Counted from the first letter of the stretch, positions 53,925 through 63,028 are shown. The stretch is 64,000 nucleotides of DNA from Oscillospiraceae bacterium (GCA_009777635.1 WRLK01000004.1:23109-87108), one strand, 5' to 3'. Numbers and translations are program-made. The notes: generated by a model from the sequence alone, not told the origin.

Positions 53925-55742
53925 CTATTCTACGGTCACGCTTTTTGCCAGATTGCGCGGCTTATCTATGTCAAGACCCTTGTTTGCCGCCACATAATAG
54001 CTCAATAGCTGCATAACTATCACGGACAGCGACGGCGAAAGCAATTCGGGAACCTCCGGCAAGCCGATACAAGATATTATACCATCAGGATGGACGTCCT
54101 GACAAGAACCAATCATAAGCACCTTGGCTCCGCGGCTTGCCACCTGCTCTATGTTGCTCATAATCTTCCCGCGCAACCTCCCGCAGCCCGATATCGCAAC
54201 GACCAGGGTATTCTCCTCCACAAGCGCGATTGCGCCGTGTTTCAGCTCGCCGCCCGCATACGCCTCCGAGTGCACGTAGGATATCTCCTTGAGCTTGAGG
54301 GAGCCCTCAAGCGCGATTGCGTAATCGATATTTCTGCCGATAAAAAAAATATTTTTATATCCGACGCATGTTGACGCGTATTTCTGGATTGAATCGACAT
54401 TCTTTAGAACCTGCGCCGCCTTATCGGGCAGGGCCGCAATTTCCGCCAGCAGCTCCTGCTCAGATTCGCGCGAAATCCTGCTAAGCTTTGCGGCAAACCT
54501 GACCGCCAGTATATACAAAAGCACAAGCTGCGCCGAAAATGCTTTTGTCGTCGCAACTGCGATCTCCGGCCCCGCCGCCGTAAACAGGCAGGAGTCCGAT
54601 TCCTTTGCGATTGTGCTTCCCACAACATTGACAATGGCAAGGGTTTTTGCGCCCTTTGCCTTCGCTTCCCGCATGGCCGCGATCGTATCGGCGGTCTCGC
54701 CGGACTGGCTAATTAAAATAACAAGCGTTTTCTCATCGACAACGGCGTCCTTATACCTGAATTCGCTTGCAAGCTCCACTTCGACGGAAATCCTGCAAAT
54801 CCGCTCGAATACATATCTTGCCACAACGCCCGCGTTATACGCCGAGCCGCAGGCCGTGATTACGAGCTTATCAATACTTGTGACGTCAATGCTTTCGATC
54901 GGCTCTTTGTTGTCTCCCTTAATAGATTGCACAGTATCTCTTAGCACCCTTGGCTGCTCCATGATTTCCTTGAGCATGAAATGCTCATACCCGCCCTTTT
55001 CGGCGCTGTCGACGCTCCATGTCACGGTTTCAAGCGTCTTTTGGACAGGTTCCTTATCCATATTAAAAAACCGCACCCCGTCCTTTGTGAGTGCCGCGAT
55101 TTCATTGTCGCTTAAGTAATAAACCTTGTTTGTGTATTTAAGTACGGCAGGCACGTCGGACGCGATAAACTGCCCGTGTTCGCAAACACCGATAATCAGG
55201 GGATTGTCTTTCTTGACGGCGATAAGCGTATCGGGATCGTCAGCGCACATGATTCCGAGAGCGAAGGAGCCTTCCAGCGCCCTTGTCACCCGTATGACGG
55301 TATCGAGCAAATCGTCGCCCCGATATTTTTGTGCGTAGTATTCGGCAAGCTGCGCTATCGCCTCACTGTCGGTCTTAGAGGAAAACTCTATCCCCTTTGG
55401 CACAAGCCGCTCTTTTATATCCTTATAGTTTTCAATGATGCCGTTGTGGACGACGGCGATTTTATTCCGGCTTCCCAAATGGGGATGGGAGTTTTCGTCC
55501 GACGGCTCCCCGTGTGTCGCCCAGCGTGTATGACCGATGCCCATACGGCTTTTGAGCGGCTGATCCTTTAGCCTTTCCTCAAGCGCCGCAAGACGGCCCT
55601 TTTGCTTGACTACGCCGAAGCCGTCCTCTACGCAAACCGCGATCCCCGCCGAATCGTACCCGCGGTATTCAAGTTTTTTCAGTCCTTCGATAATGATGGG
55701 GACAGCGTTTTCCTCTCCCACATAGCCGATAATTCCGCACAT
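53925..55742 (-). CDS. glmS: Glutamine--fructose-6-phosphate aminotransferase
   Basis: 605 residues. ATG 55742 is chosen because removal of Met leaves the catalytic N-terminal Cys (MCGIIGYVG); the GTG two codons upstream would bury it. The glutaminase domain covers about 1-220, followed by two SIS isomerase domains (LISQSGETADTIAAM and SEAYAGGELKHG). The C-terminus is KSVTVE. It feeds amino sugar synthesis for the wall. No glmS ribozyme precedes it (the upstream gap is 21 bases), so it is controlled with the operon. Confidence 0.97.
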   Translation of the reverse strand: MCGIIGYVGEENAVPIIIEGLKKLEYRGYDSAGIAVCVEDGFGVVKQKGRLAALEERLKDQPLKSRMGIGHTRWATHGEPSDENSHPHLGSRNKIAVVHNGIIENYKDIKERLVPKGIEFSSKTDSEAIAQLAEYYAQKYRGDDLLDTVIRVTRALEGSFALGIMCADDPDTLIAVKKDNPLIIGVCEHGQFIASDVPAVLKYTNKVYYLSDNEIAALTKDGVRFFNMDKEPVQKTLETVTWSVDSAEKGGYEHFMLKEIMEQPRVLRDTVQSIKGDNKEPIESIDVTSIDKLVITACGSAYNAGVVARYVFERICRISVEVELASEFRYKDAVVDEKTLVILISQSGETADTIAAMREAKAKGAKTLAIVNVVGSTIAKESDSCLFTAAGPEIAVATTKAFSAQLVLLYILAVRFAAKLSRISRESEQELLAEIAALPDKAAQVLKNVDSIQKYASTCVGYKNIFFIGRNIDYAIALEGSLKLKEISYVHSEAYAGGELKHGAIALVEENTLVVAISGCGRLRGKIMSNIEQVASRGAKVLMIGSCQDVHPDGIISCIGLPEVPELLSPSLSVIVMQLLSYYVAANKGLDIDKPRNLAKSVTVE

Positions 55743-55763
55743 AATCACAATGCCTCCTGTCGT

Positions 55764-56483
55764 TTAGTTCGCTGTATACAATTGCTTATACGGGTTTCTC
55801 GCGTTCGGCCTTAAAAGCATAAACCTGTCTTTCATAATTTTCCGGACGTCAATGCCGAAGTATCCGGCGAATTTTGTGATGTACGGCTCAATTTCGCTCA
55901 AATCACCGGCGACCGCCGCCGTCACCTGCGCCGGTAAGTTAACGAGCTCCTTTTCCGTCCTGATGTAGATCGTTCCGCCGTGCATGCCGGTTCCCGTGAA
56001 GTTTCCCACGGGTACGTCCTTTGAGCCGATGCCAAGCACCACAATCAGGCCGCCTGCAAGATATTCGCCCAAAAAGCTGCCCACCTCGCCGCCTATGATG
56101 ATTACCGGCTTTTTATCCTTGTATTCCTTCATATGTATCCCGGTCCTGTAGCCGGCGTTTCCCTTTACATAGATATTCCCGCCGCGCATGGCGTAGCCCA
56201 GCGCGTCGCCCGCGCTGCCGTCTATGATAATTTCCCCGTCGTTCATCGTGTCGCCGACGGCGTCCTGCGCGTTGCCGTTGACCCTGATTACCGCCCCGTC
56301 AAGATAAGCGCCAAGTGCGTTGCCGGGCGTGCCGTTTATGGTAATTGTTTTGCCTTTCGCGCCGCTTCCGATAAACCTCTGGCCGTAACAATCGTCTATA
56401 CCGACGTCGCCTTTGGCTAACCTCACGCGCTCGTTTAACTCTTTGAAGCCAAGATTTGCAGCCGATATGTTCACCTTAACCAT
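55764..56483 (-). CDS. Glutamate synthase GXGXG-domain protein (archaeal-type third component)
   Basis: 239 residues from ATG 56483 (TGATG with the purA stop). It contains a right-handed beta-helix of the alpha subunit C-terminal type with repeated Gly spacing (GNALGAYLDG, GDALGYAMRG, GEVGSFLGEYLAGG). In the split glutamate synthase this chain scaffolds the glutaminase and synthase chains. Here it is separated from them by purB and purA but remains in the same transcription direction. Confidence 0.92.
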   Translation of the reverse strand: MVKVNISAANLGFKELNERVRLAKGDVGIDDCYGQRFIGSGAKGKTITINGTPGNALGAYLDGAVIRVNGNAQDAVGDTMNDGEIIIDGSAGDALGYAMRGGNIYVKGNAGYRTGIHMKEYKDKKPVIIIGGEVGSFLGEYLAGGLIVVLGIGSKDVPVGNFTGTGMHGGTIYIRTEKELVNLPAQVTAAVAGDLSEIEPYITKFAGYFGIDVRKIMKDRFMLLRPNARNPYKQLYTAN

Positions 56484-57751
56484 CACTCCAATACGATGTA
56501 CTCATCCCGCCCCGCCCCGACGGACACGTATTTTATCGGGCAGCCTACGGCGTCCTCAATAAAGCGGATATACCTTATCGCCGCGTCAGGCAATTCATCC
56601 GGCTTGCGGCATTTCGATATATCCGTCTTAAATCCGTCTAAGTATTCATAAACGGGCTTTGCCCTTAAAAGCCTGTCGCCAAAAGGAAAGCGATCGGTTT
56701 TCACCCCGTCTGTCTCATACTCGACACAGACGGGAATTTTGTCCATATAGGAAAGCACGTCCAGTTTCGTCAGCGCGAGCTCATCCGCCCCCTGAACCTG
56801 TATACCGTACCGGCTTGCCGGAACGTCAAATCCGCCGACGCGCCGCTTCCTGCCGGTGGCGGCGCCGTACTCCGATCCGGCTTCACGCAGCTCATCGGCT
56901 TTTGCTCCAAACATTTCCACGGTAAACGGCCCTTCGCCCACGCAGCTTGAATATGCTTTCATAACGCCGATCACGCGGTCAAGCTTCATTCCCGGTATCC
57001 CCGCGCCGCAAGTTGCGTAGGAAGCCAAAGTCTGCGATGACGTCGTGTACGGATAAATGCCGTATTCGATGTCCCTGAGCGCTCCGAGCTGCGCCTCAAA
57101 GAGAATGTCTTTCCCTGACAAAACAGCTTTAGAAAGGTATTCCGACGTGTCGGCGATATACGGGCAAAGCCGCTTGCCGTATTCATGAAGCCAGCGCATC
57201 GTATCCGTTAATTCGGCTTTTCCGCCGTAGCCCGTAAGGGTGAGATTTTTCCATTCAATTATATCGGAAAGCTTTTGTTTCAGCGTCCTAAAATCAAGCA
57301 GATCGCCCATGCGCAGGCCCTTTTTGAGATACTTGTCGCCGTATACCGGCGCGATTCCGCGCCTGGTGGAGCCATACCGCTTATCGCTGAGGCGCTCCTC
57401 CTCCAGGATATCCTGTGTTTTGTGGTAAGGCATACAGATAAAGGCTTTGTCGCTTATTTTCAGATTCTCAGGCGTAACTTTTACGCCTTTTTCCCAAAGC
57501 GTATCGATTTCGCCGCACAGATGCTCCAAATCGACGACCATGCCGCAGCCCATGACATTTACGACGCCGTCGCGCAAAATTCCTGACGGCATCAGGTTTA
57601 AGATAAACTTCCCCCTGTCGTTGATGACCGTATGCCCCGCGTTGTTGCCGCCCTGATACCGGCAGATTACGCCGTACCCCTCCGACAGCAGGTCGACCAT
57701 GCGGCCTTTGCCCTCATCTCCCCAGTTTATGCCGACTATCGCTGTAAGCAT
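56483..57751 (-). CDS. purA: Adenylosuccinate synthetase
   Basis: 422 residues. It couples aspartate to IMP with GTP. The N-terminal loop GINWGDEGKGRMVDLL and NNAGHTVIND are diagnostic, and the central GTRRGIAPVYGDK-like stretch (STRRGIAPVYGDKYLKKG) holds the IMP site. It lies 15 bases after purB. Confidence 0.96.
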   Translation of the reverse strand: MLTAIVGINWGDEGKGRMVDLLSEGYGVICRYQGGNNAGHTVINDRGKFILNLMPSGILRDGVVNVMGCGMVVDLEHLCGEIDTLWEKGVKVTPENLKISDKAFICMPYHKTQDILEEERLSDKRYGSTRRGIAPVYGDKYLKKGLRMGDLLDFRTLKQKLSDIIEWKNLTLTGYGGKAELTDTMRWLHEYGKRLCPYIADTSEYLSKAVLSGKDILFEAQLGALRDIEYGIYPYTTSSQTLASYATCGAGIPGMKLDRVIGVMKAYSSCVGEGPFTVEMFGAKADELREAGSEYGAATGRKRRVGGFDVPASRYGIQVQGADELALTKLDVLSYMDKIPVCVEYETDGVKTDRFPFGDRLLRAKPVYEYLDGFKTDISKCRKPDELPDAAIRYIRFIEDAVGCPIKYVSVGAGRDEYIVLE

Positions 57752-57766
57752 ATCACATTTGCCTCC

Positions 57767-59194
57767 TCACACCGTTATCGTGACGTTTACGCCCAACAGA
57801 CCGCGGTTTGCGTCAAGAACCGTTTTTATCTTCGCGAGAAATTCCTCCGTCTGCTCCTTTGCCATGCCCGTGAACTTATCGGCGCTGAGTATATCTTCCA
57901 TTTCCGGTTCGGTCAAATCAAACGCCTTATCGTTTAGAATGCGGGCGATCAAATCGTTTTCCCCGCCGTCCTGTTTGATTTTCCCCGCCGCCGCCTGCGA
58001 ATGCACGCGTATCCTTTCATGTAGCGCCTGCCTATCTCCGCCTTTTTTGACGCAGTGCATCAATATGTTTTCAGTCGCCATGAACGGCAGCTCATCGTCC
58101 AGATGTTTTTGGATTATTTTGGGGTAAACGGTGAGCCCGCCCGCTACATTAATCACAAGCGACAGTATCGCGTCGGTTGCAAGGAATGCTTCAGGAATCG
58201 ATATGCGCCTGTTCGCCGAGTCGTCAAGCGTCCGCTCAAGCCACTGGGCGCTTGCCGTGAGCGCCGGATTGAGCGCGTTCACCGTCACATACCGGGCAAG
58301 GGATGCGATGCGTTCGCTTCGCATGGGGTTGCGCTTATACGCCATCGCGCTTGAGCCTATCTGCCCTGCTTCAAAGGGCTCGTCGACTTCTTTTAGGTGC
58401 GACAGCAGCCGTATGTCGTTTGAAAACTTATACGCGCTCTGCGCGATGCCCGACAGCACCGAAAGCGTGTAGTAATCGGATTTACGCGTATATGTCTGGC
58501 CGCTTGCGGCGTATATCCCTGAAAACCCCATTTTACCGGCAATTTTGCGTTCAAGCTCCCGCACCTTTTCATGGTCGCCGTCAAACAGCGAAAGAAAGCT
58601 CGCGCCTGTTCCGGTCGTACCCTTGCAGCCGAGCAGCTTCAGGTTCCCTATAACAAACTCAAGCTGTTCGAGGTCCATCAGCAAATCCTGAATCCATAAC
58701 GCGGCGCGTTTTCCGGCCGTCGTGGGCTGCGCCGCCTGAAAGTGGGTATACGCAAGGCAGGGCAGCGCTTTATGCTTATCCGCGAAATCATACAGCTTTG
58801 AAAGCGCGTTTACCAAAAGCTTTTTTATGTGCAGCAGCGCCTCGCGCTGCAAAATGATGTCGGTGTTGTCGCCCACATAGCATGATGTCGCGCCAAGGTG
58901 TATGACCGGCTTTGCAAGCGGGCATTGCACTCCAAACGCGAGGATGTGCGCCATGACGTCGTGGCGCGTTTCAGCTTCAAACCGCGCCGCATCTTTATAG
59001 TTTATGTCGTGTATATGCGCTTTCATCTCGTTTATCTGATCTTCGCTTATCACAAGGCCGAGCTCCTTTTGGCTTTCGGCGAGCGCGACCCACAGCTTGC
59101 GCCATGTGGAAAACTTGTTGTCGTCGGAGAAAATCATCTGCATCTCCGCGCTGGAATAGCGCTTGCACAGGGGGTTTTCATATCGGTCGGTCAT
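57767..59194 (-). CDS. purB: Adenylosuccinate lyase
   Basis: 475 residues, fumarase superfamily. It releases fumarate from adenylosuccinate and SAICAR. HLGATSCYVGDNTD and the signature SSAMAYKRNPMRSERI are present, as is a His in YTHFQAAQPTTAGKR. It is coupled with purA, together forming the two aspartate-nitrogen steps of AMP synthesis. Confidence 0.96.
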   Translation of the reverse strand: MTDRYENPLCKRYSSAEMQMIFSDDNKFSTWRKLWVALAESQKELGLVISEDQINEMKAHIHDINYKDAARFEAETRHDVMAHILAFGVQCPLAKPVIHLGATSCYVGDNTDIILQREALLHIKKLLVNALSKLYDFADKHKALPCLAYTHFQAAQPTTAGKRAALWIQDLLMDLEQLEFVIGNLKLLGCKGTTGTGASFLSLFDGDHEKVRELERKIAGKMGFSGIYAASGQTYTRKSDYYTLSVLSGIAQSAYKFSNDIRLLSHLKEVDEPFEAGQIGSSAMAYKRNPMRSERIASLARYVTVNALNPALTASAQWLERTLDDSANRRISIPEAFLATDAILSLVINVAGGLTVYPKIIQKHLDDELPFMATENILMHCVKKGGDRQALHERIRVHSQAAAGKIKQDGGENDLIARILNDKAFDLTEPEMEDILSADKFTGMAKEQTEEFLAKIKTVLDANRGLLGVNVTITV

Positions 59195-59214
59195 TTTTTG
59201 TCCTCCTAAAGGGT

Positions 59215-60720
59215 TTATTCGCCGGCGTGTTTAACGCCGAGTATCTGAAGTTCCTTCTCGTTTAAGCCCACGCCTCTCAGCATTGCGCGGTTGCCCTTTA
59301 AACTTTCTATCGAGTTAATCCCCATGCCGCCCATCATTTCTTTTAATTCATGTCTCCATGCGTTCATCAGGTTTACAAGCCGCTTGTATCCAATTTCCGG
59401 ATTCATCCGCTTTACAAGCTCCGGCACCTGCGTTGCGATGCCCCAATTGCATTTGCCGCCATGACAGCTTCTGCAAAGGTGGCAGCCAAGCGCCAGAAGC
59501 GCCGCCGTCGCTATATACACGCAGTCCGCGCCTAAAGCGACCGCTTTTACGATATCGGCGCTCGAGCGGATACTTCCGCCGACGACGATTGAAACATTGC
59601 CGCGGATACCCTCGTCCCGCAATCGCTGGTCGACGCTTGAAAGCGCAAGCTCAACCGGGATTCCGACATGGTCTCGTATGCGCGTGGGCGCCGCTCCCGT
59701 ACCGCCGCGAAAGCCGTCGATCGCGATGATGTCCGCACCGCTTCTGGCGATGCCGCTTGCAATCGCCGATATGTTGTGGACTGCCGCAATCTTTACAATG
59801 ACCGGCTTTGTATACCCCGTCGCTTCCTTCAGCGAATAGACGAGCTGCCGCAAATCCTCGATCGAGTAAATGTCGTGGTGCGGGGCGGGCGATATAGCGT
59901 CGCTGCCTTCCGGTATCATCCTGGTGCGCGAAACGTCCCCGACGATTTTAGCGCCCGGCAAATGGCCTCCGATACCGGGCTTCGCGCCCTGTCCCATCTT
60001 TATTTCAACAGCTGCGCCGCTGTTTAAGTACTGCGTATGGACTCCGAAACGCCCCGACGCCACTTGAACGACAGTATGCTTTCCGTATTTGTAAAAGTCC
60101 TCATGCAGTCCGCCTTCGCCGGTATTATAGAGGATGCCGAGCTCCTCGGCGGCGCGCGCCAAGCTCTCGTGCGCGTTATAGCTGATGGAGCCGTAGCTCA
60201 TTGCCGAAAACATCGCCGGCATCGACAGGAAGAGCTGCGGCGGAAGATTGTTTTTAATCCCGCCGTCTTTACCGCGCTCAATCAGCGTAGGCTTTGCGCC
60301 TAGGAATACCTTTGTTTCCATCGGCTCGCGCAGGGGGTCTATTGACGGATTTGTAACCTGCGAAGCGTTTAAGAGAAGCTTGTCGAAATACACGGGATAA
60401 TCTTCAGGGTTACCCATGCTTGAAAGCAGCACACCGCCGCTGCTTGCCTGACGGTAAAGCTCGTTTATGGTTTTGCCGCTCCAGTTTTTGTTCCCTTTAT
60501 ATGTATTGCCGCTTTTGACAATTTTAAGCGCCCTTGTCGGACACAAAGAAACGCACCGGTGACAGCACACGCATTTTGCGTCGTCGCATACTATCCTGTT
60601 TGCGCCGGCTAAGTATTCGTGCGCTTCATTCGCGCATTGGCGCTCACATGCGCGGCAGGCGATGCACCTGTCGGGATTCCTTACGACCTCATAGTCCGGA
60701 TACAAAAAATTCAAAGGCAT
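59215..60720 (-). CDS. Glutamate synthase FMN domain with N-terminal ferredoxin module (GltB2-type)
   Basis: 501 residues. Two [4Fe-4S] motifs (CIACRACERQC, CVCCHRCVSLCP) precede the FMN-binding barrel with FGVHTQYLNSGAAVEIK, KPGIGGHLPG, DGFRGGTGAAPT and the 3Fe-4S Cys cluster CHLCRSCHGGKC. It makes glutamate from 2-oxoglutarate and channelled ammonia. Ferredoxin modules suggest electrons arrive from ferredoxin or an unlinked partner, because no GltD-type small subunit is present nearby. It overlaps gltB1 by 10 bases. Confidence 0.95.
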   Translation of the reverse strand: MPLNFLYPDYEVVRNPDRCIACRACERQCANEAHEYLAGANRIVCDDAKCVCCHRCVSLCPTRALKIVKSGNTYKGNKNWSGKTINELYRQASSGGVLLSSMGNPEDYPVYFDKLLLNASQVTNPSIDPLREPMETKVFLGAKPTLIERGKDGGIKNNLPPQLFLSMPAMFSAMSYGSISYNAHESLARAAEELGILYNTGEGGLHEDFYKYGKHTVVQVASGRFGVHTQYLNSGAAVEIKMGQGAKPGIGGHLPGAKIVGDVSRTRMIPEGSDAISPAPHHDIYSIEDLRQLVYSLKEATGYTKPVIVKIAAVHNISAIASGIARSGADIIAIDGFRGGTGAAPTRIRDHVGIPVELALSSVDQRLRDEGIRGNVSIVVGGSIRSSADIVKAVALGADCVYIATAALLALGCHLCRSCHGGKCNWGIATQVPELVKRMNPEIGYKRLVNLMNAWRHELKEMMGGMGINSIESLKGNRAMLRGVGLNEKELQILGVKHAGE

Positions 60721-61811
60721 TCAGGTTCACCTCCGTTTAAGCGGACAATCACCGGCTGGCCGCCTTTAGGCGACCACACCGCGTCTAAATCCGGCTCAAT
60801 TATCCTGATGGCGGCCTCTTCGCTTGCGATATATACCGTATCGCCCTTTTCCCCGACCACCATGCTTCTGAGCTTCAGCCTGTCGTTTAGCGCCATAAGC
60901 CCGCCCTCAAAGCCGACCAGTATTGAAAACGGGCCGGTGATGAGCTGTTCTGCGAACATGATGCGCAGGTACTCGTGAAGTTGCCTTTCCTTAGGGGCCA
61001 TGCGTTCGATGGTTTGCCAGAACGGGGCGGCGATAACCGACGCTATCTCTGTAAAATCAAGGCCCTTTTTCCTGTGCAGGTAATCTATGATGTATGTGAT
61101 AACCTCAGTATCGGTTTGAAGCGTGCACTTATACCCGTACATTTCAATGGCGCGGCGGTTTGCGTCATAAGATGATATCTCGCCGTTATGTACCACCGAA
61201 TAATCAAGCAGCGCGAACGGATGCGCGCCGCCCCACCAGCCCGGCGTATTTGTCGGGTAACGCCCGTGGGCGGTAAAGCACCAGCCCTCGTATTCCTCAA
61301 GCCGGTAAAACCGCCCGACGTCCTCCGGGAACCCCACCGCCTTGAACACGCCCATGTTCTTGCCGCTTGAAAAGACATAAGCGCCGTCAATCGTTGTGTT
61401 TACGCGAAATACGCACCGCTCCGCAAAATCGCGCTCGTCAAGCTGGCTTTCGGCCAGCTTAGTGGGAAGCGGCGCGACAAAGTAACGCCATATCAGCGGC
61501 TCGTCGGTGATTTCTCTGATTTTCCGCGTCGGTATCTTAGACAGGTTTATGATATCGAAGTGCCTTTCTAAGAACTCCTCGCATTCTTTTTTTGCTAAAG
61601 CGGAATCGTAAAACATATGTAACGCGTAATAGTCCTTATATTCGGGATATATCCCATACGCCGAAAAACCCCCGCCAAGCCCGTTCGAGCGGTCGTGCAT
61701 CACGGAAATGGAGCGTATGATCGCATCCCCGCTCATTCTTACGCCCGATTTATTTATAATCCCCGATATGGCACATCCCGACGGAATCCTTATTTGACCC
61801 TCACGCCGCAT
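60711..61811 (-). CDS. Glutamate synthase glutaminase chain (GltB1-type class II amidotransferase)
   Basis: 366 residues from ATG 61811, which follows AGGAGG. The 44-codon longer track frame covers the regulatory leader. It is an Ntn-hydrolase glutaminase. The expected nucleophile is Cys13 in IPSGCAISGI, implying removal of a short leader as in archaeal-type split enzymes. GWCFTAHGRYPTNTPG, VVHNGEISSY and LQTDTEVITYIIDYL are the glutamine-binding blocks. It is the first gene of the large nitrogen operon. Confidence 0.94.
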   Translation of the reverse strand: MRREGQIRIPSGCAISGIINKSGVRMSGDAIIRSISVMHDRSNGLGGGFSAYGIYPEYKDYYALHMFYDSALAKKECEEFLERHFDIINLSKIPTRKIREITDEPLIWRYFVAPLPTKLAESQLDERDFAERCVFRVNTTIDGAYVFSSGKNMGVFKAVGFPEDVGRFYRLEEYEGWCFTAHGRYPTNTPGWWGGAHPFALLDYSVVHNGEISSYDANRRAIEMYGYKCTLQTDTEVITYIIDYLHRKKGLDFTEIASVIAAPFWQTIERMAPKERQLHEYLRIMFAEQLITGPFSILVGFEGGLMALNDRLKLRSMVVGEKGDTVYIASEEAAIRIIEPDLDAVWSPKGGQPVIVRLNGGEPECL

Positions 61812-61840
61812 AAACTCAGCCTCCTGAAAACCAAGCATAT

Positions 61841-61917
61841 AAAGGCGTTCATCACATGATGTACGGGGCGGACAATCCTGCCGGCACCTGACACCATCTG
61901 ATGAACGCCTTTGTTCA
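61841..61917 (-). promoter_or_regulatory. gltB1 operon leader: ANTAR-type hairpin overlapping a long-range stem
   Basis: On the minus strand TGAAC-[AAAGGC]-GTTCA (61902-61917) is a 5-bp stem with hexaloop A1/G4 starting at the presumed +1. The same bases can instead pair over 14 perfect bp (61899-61912 with 61841-61854), closing a stem that is followed by ATATGCTTGGTTTT. A second, less regular hairpin lies between. The layout matches the gdhA leader. Confidence 0.72.
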
Positions 61918-61925
61918 ACGATGAT

Positions 61926-61954
61926 ATTATACATGAATACCATCAGAAAGTCAA
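61926..61954 (-). promoter_or_regulatory. Sigma-A promoter of the nitrogen operon
   Basis: TTGACT, 17 bp, TATAAT on the minus strand. The leader to the gltB1 start is about 108 nt. Confidence 0.85.
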
Positions 61955-61963
61955 TAAAAAATT

Positions 61964-62803
61964 CTAAACGCTCCCGGATTCATAGGAGAAGCCTTGTCCG
62001 TGCACATCCGATACGGTATCTGTAATCATAAACGCCTTTTCATCGTGCTTATTTACGATAGACAGCACCTGTTGATAATTCTTTTTATCAAGCGTAACCA
62101 TCAGCATCTGCATTTCATTGTTCTTATATGCCCCTATTATGGGTATAATTGTCACGCCGCGGCCTACGTCATGCAAAATATCATGCTTTATCAAATCGCT
62201 TCTGTCGCTTATGATATATACCATTTTTTTCTTGTTAATACCGTTTTCAATATAATTCATAGCAGCGGAGGTTATAAAAATAGAGCTGACCGCGTAAAAA
62301 AAGGCGTCCACGCTAAAAACGAAAAGGCATAAAATCACAACAATGCCGTCCGTAAAAAATAAACCTACCGAAGTGCTTACGTTAAAATATTTCTTTAATA
62401 TTAAAGGCGGTATGGAGGTTCCGCCGCTGGAGGCCTTGTTAAAATACAAAATAGAGACGGCCAGACCGAATATCACGCTGCCTACAACCATAGACAGCAT
62501 CGTATCGGAAACCAATGTTACCTGCGGCACAATGCCGATAAAAATTGGCAGCAGGACTGCTCCTATCACCGTATTTAAAAAGATTTCCTTCCCTAAAAAG
62601 ACTAAAGTGACGGCAAGCAATGCAAGGTTTCCGATAAGGATAACGGTCGAACGCTCTAATCCCAATAATCTTTCCAATATGATAGCAAGGCCGGTAAGCC
62701 CGCCGGCAGCTATATTATGCGGGGCGAAAAACATATTGACGCATACGCTAATCAGAATGATGGCCCCGGTAATATATAAAAGCTTCCTAATCATTTTAAT
62801 CAT
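61964..62803 (-). CDS. YitT family membrane protein (DUF2179)
   Basis: 279 residues from ATG 62803. The ORF-track ATG five codons earlier overlaps the GGGAG ribosome binding site. About six hydrophobic helices fill residues 8-185 (including IAAGGLTGLAIILERLLG and the SSGGTSIPPL loop). A cytosolic C-terminal DUF2179 domain follows (YKNNEMQMLMVTLDKKNYQQ, ITDTVSDVHG). The function of the family is unknown, and transport or small-ligand sensing has been proposed. It ends ten bases before the -35 box of the nitrogen operon. Confidence 0.88.
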   Translation of the reverse strand: MIKMIRKLLYITGAIILISVCVNMFFAPHNIAAGGLTGLAIILERLLGLERSTVILIGNLALLAVTLVFLGKEIFLNTVIGAVLLPIFIGIVPQVTLVSDTMLSMVVGSVIFGLAVSILYFNKASSGGTSIPPLILKKYFNVSTSVGLFFTDGIVVILCLFVFSVDAFFYAVSSIFITSAAMNYIENGINKKKMVYIISDRSDLIKHDILHDVGRGVTIIPIIGAYKNNEMQMLMVTLDKKNYQQVLSIVNKHDEKAFMITDTVSDVHGQGFSYESGSV

Positions 62804-62916
62804 AAAAACCGCTCCCATATAATCTTTACATTATGGTGGCGGATTTTAAAATAATTATACAATAACGGGTTTAGCGGGCCTCACCCTACGTGACAGAAGC
62901 TCCTTTTCATGCCGGA

Positions 62917-62945
62917 TTGACTTTTTATTCGTTTTTTGTTATCTT
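62917..62945 (+). promoter_or_regulatory. Promoter upstream of the tRNA-Leu 5'-half copy
   Basis: TTGACT, 17 bp, TATCTT, ending 20 bases before the partial tRNA. It was probably the original tRNA promoter. Confidence 0.55.
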
Positions 62946-62964
62946 TAAAATATAAAACTCATAT

Positions 62965-62999
62965 GCGGCTATGGCGGAACTGGCAGACGCGCCAGACTT
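62965..62999 (+). pseudogene. Duplicated 5' half of tRNA-Leu (possible attachment-site relic)
   Basis: 35 bases identical to the first 35 bases of the intact tRNA-Leu at 63320, ending within the anticodon loop (CTT). The 3' half is replaced. A short stretch GTGGAGGATTAAG further on still resembles the T-arm entry GTGGAGGTTCAAG and now acts as the ribosome binding site of the next gene. Confidence 0.8.
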
Positions 63000-63028
63000 C
63001 GTTGATGACACTTCGGTGGAGGATTAAG

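Noticed and set aside
55743-55763. glmS ribozyme upstream of glmS
   Set aside because: Only 21 bases separate gltB3 and glmS, which is too short for the ribozyme.
62936-63028. N-terminal extension of the small HTH-like ORF, and the idea that 62965 is a complete second tRNA
   Set aside because: The extension translates tRNA sequence, and only the first 35 bases of the tRNA are preserved, so neither a longer protein nor a functional tRNA is supported.
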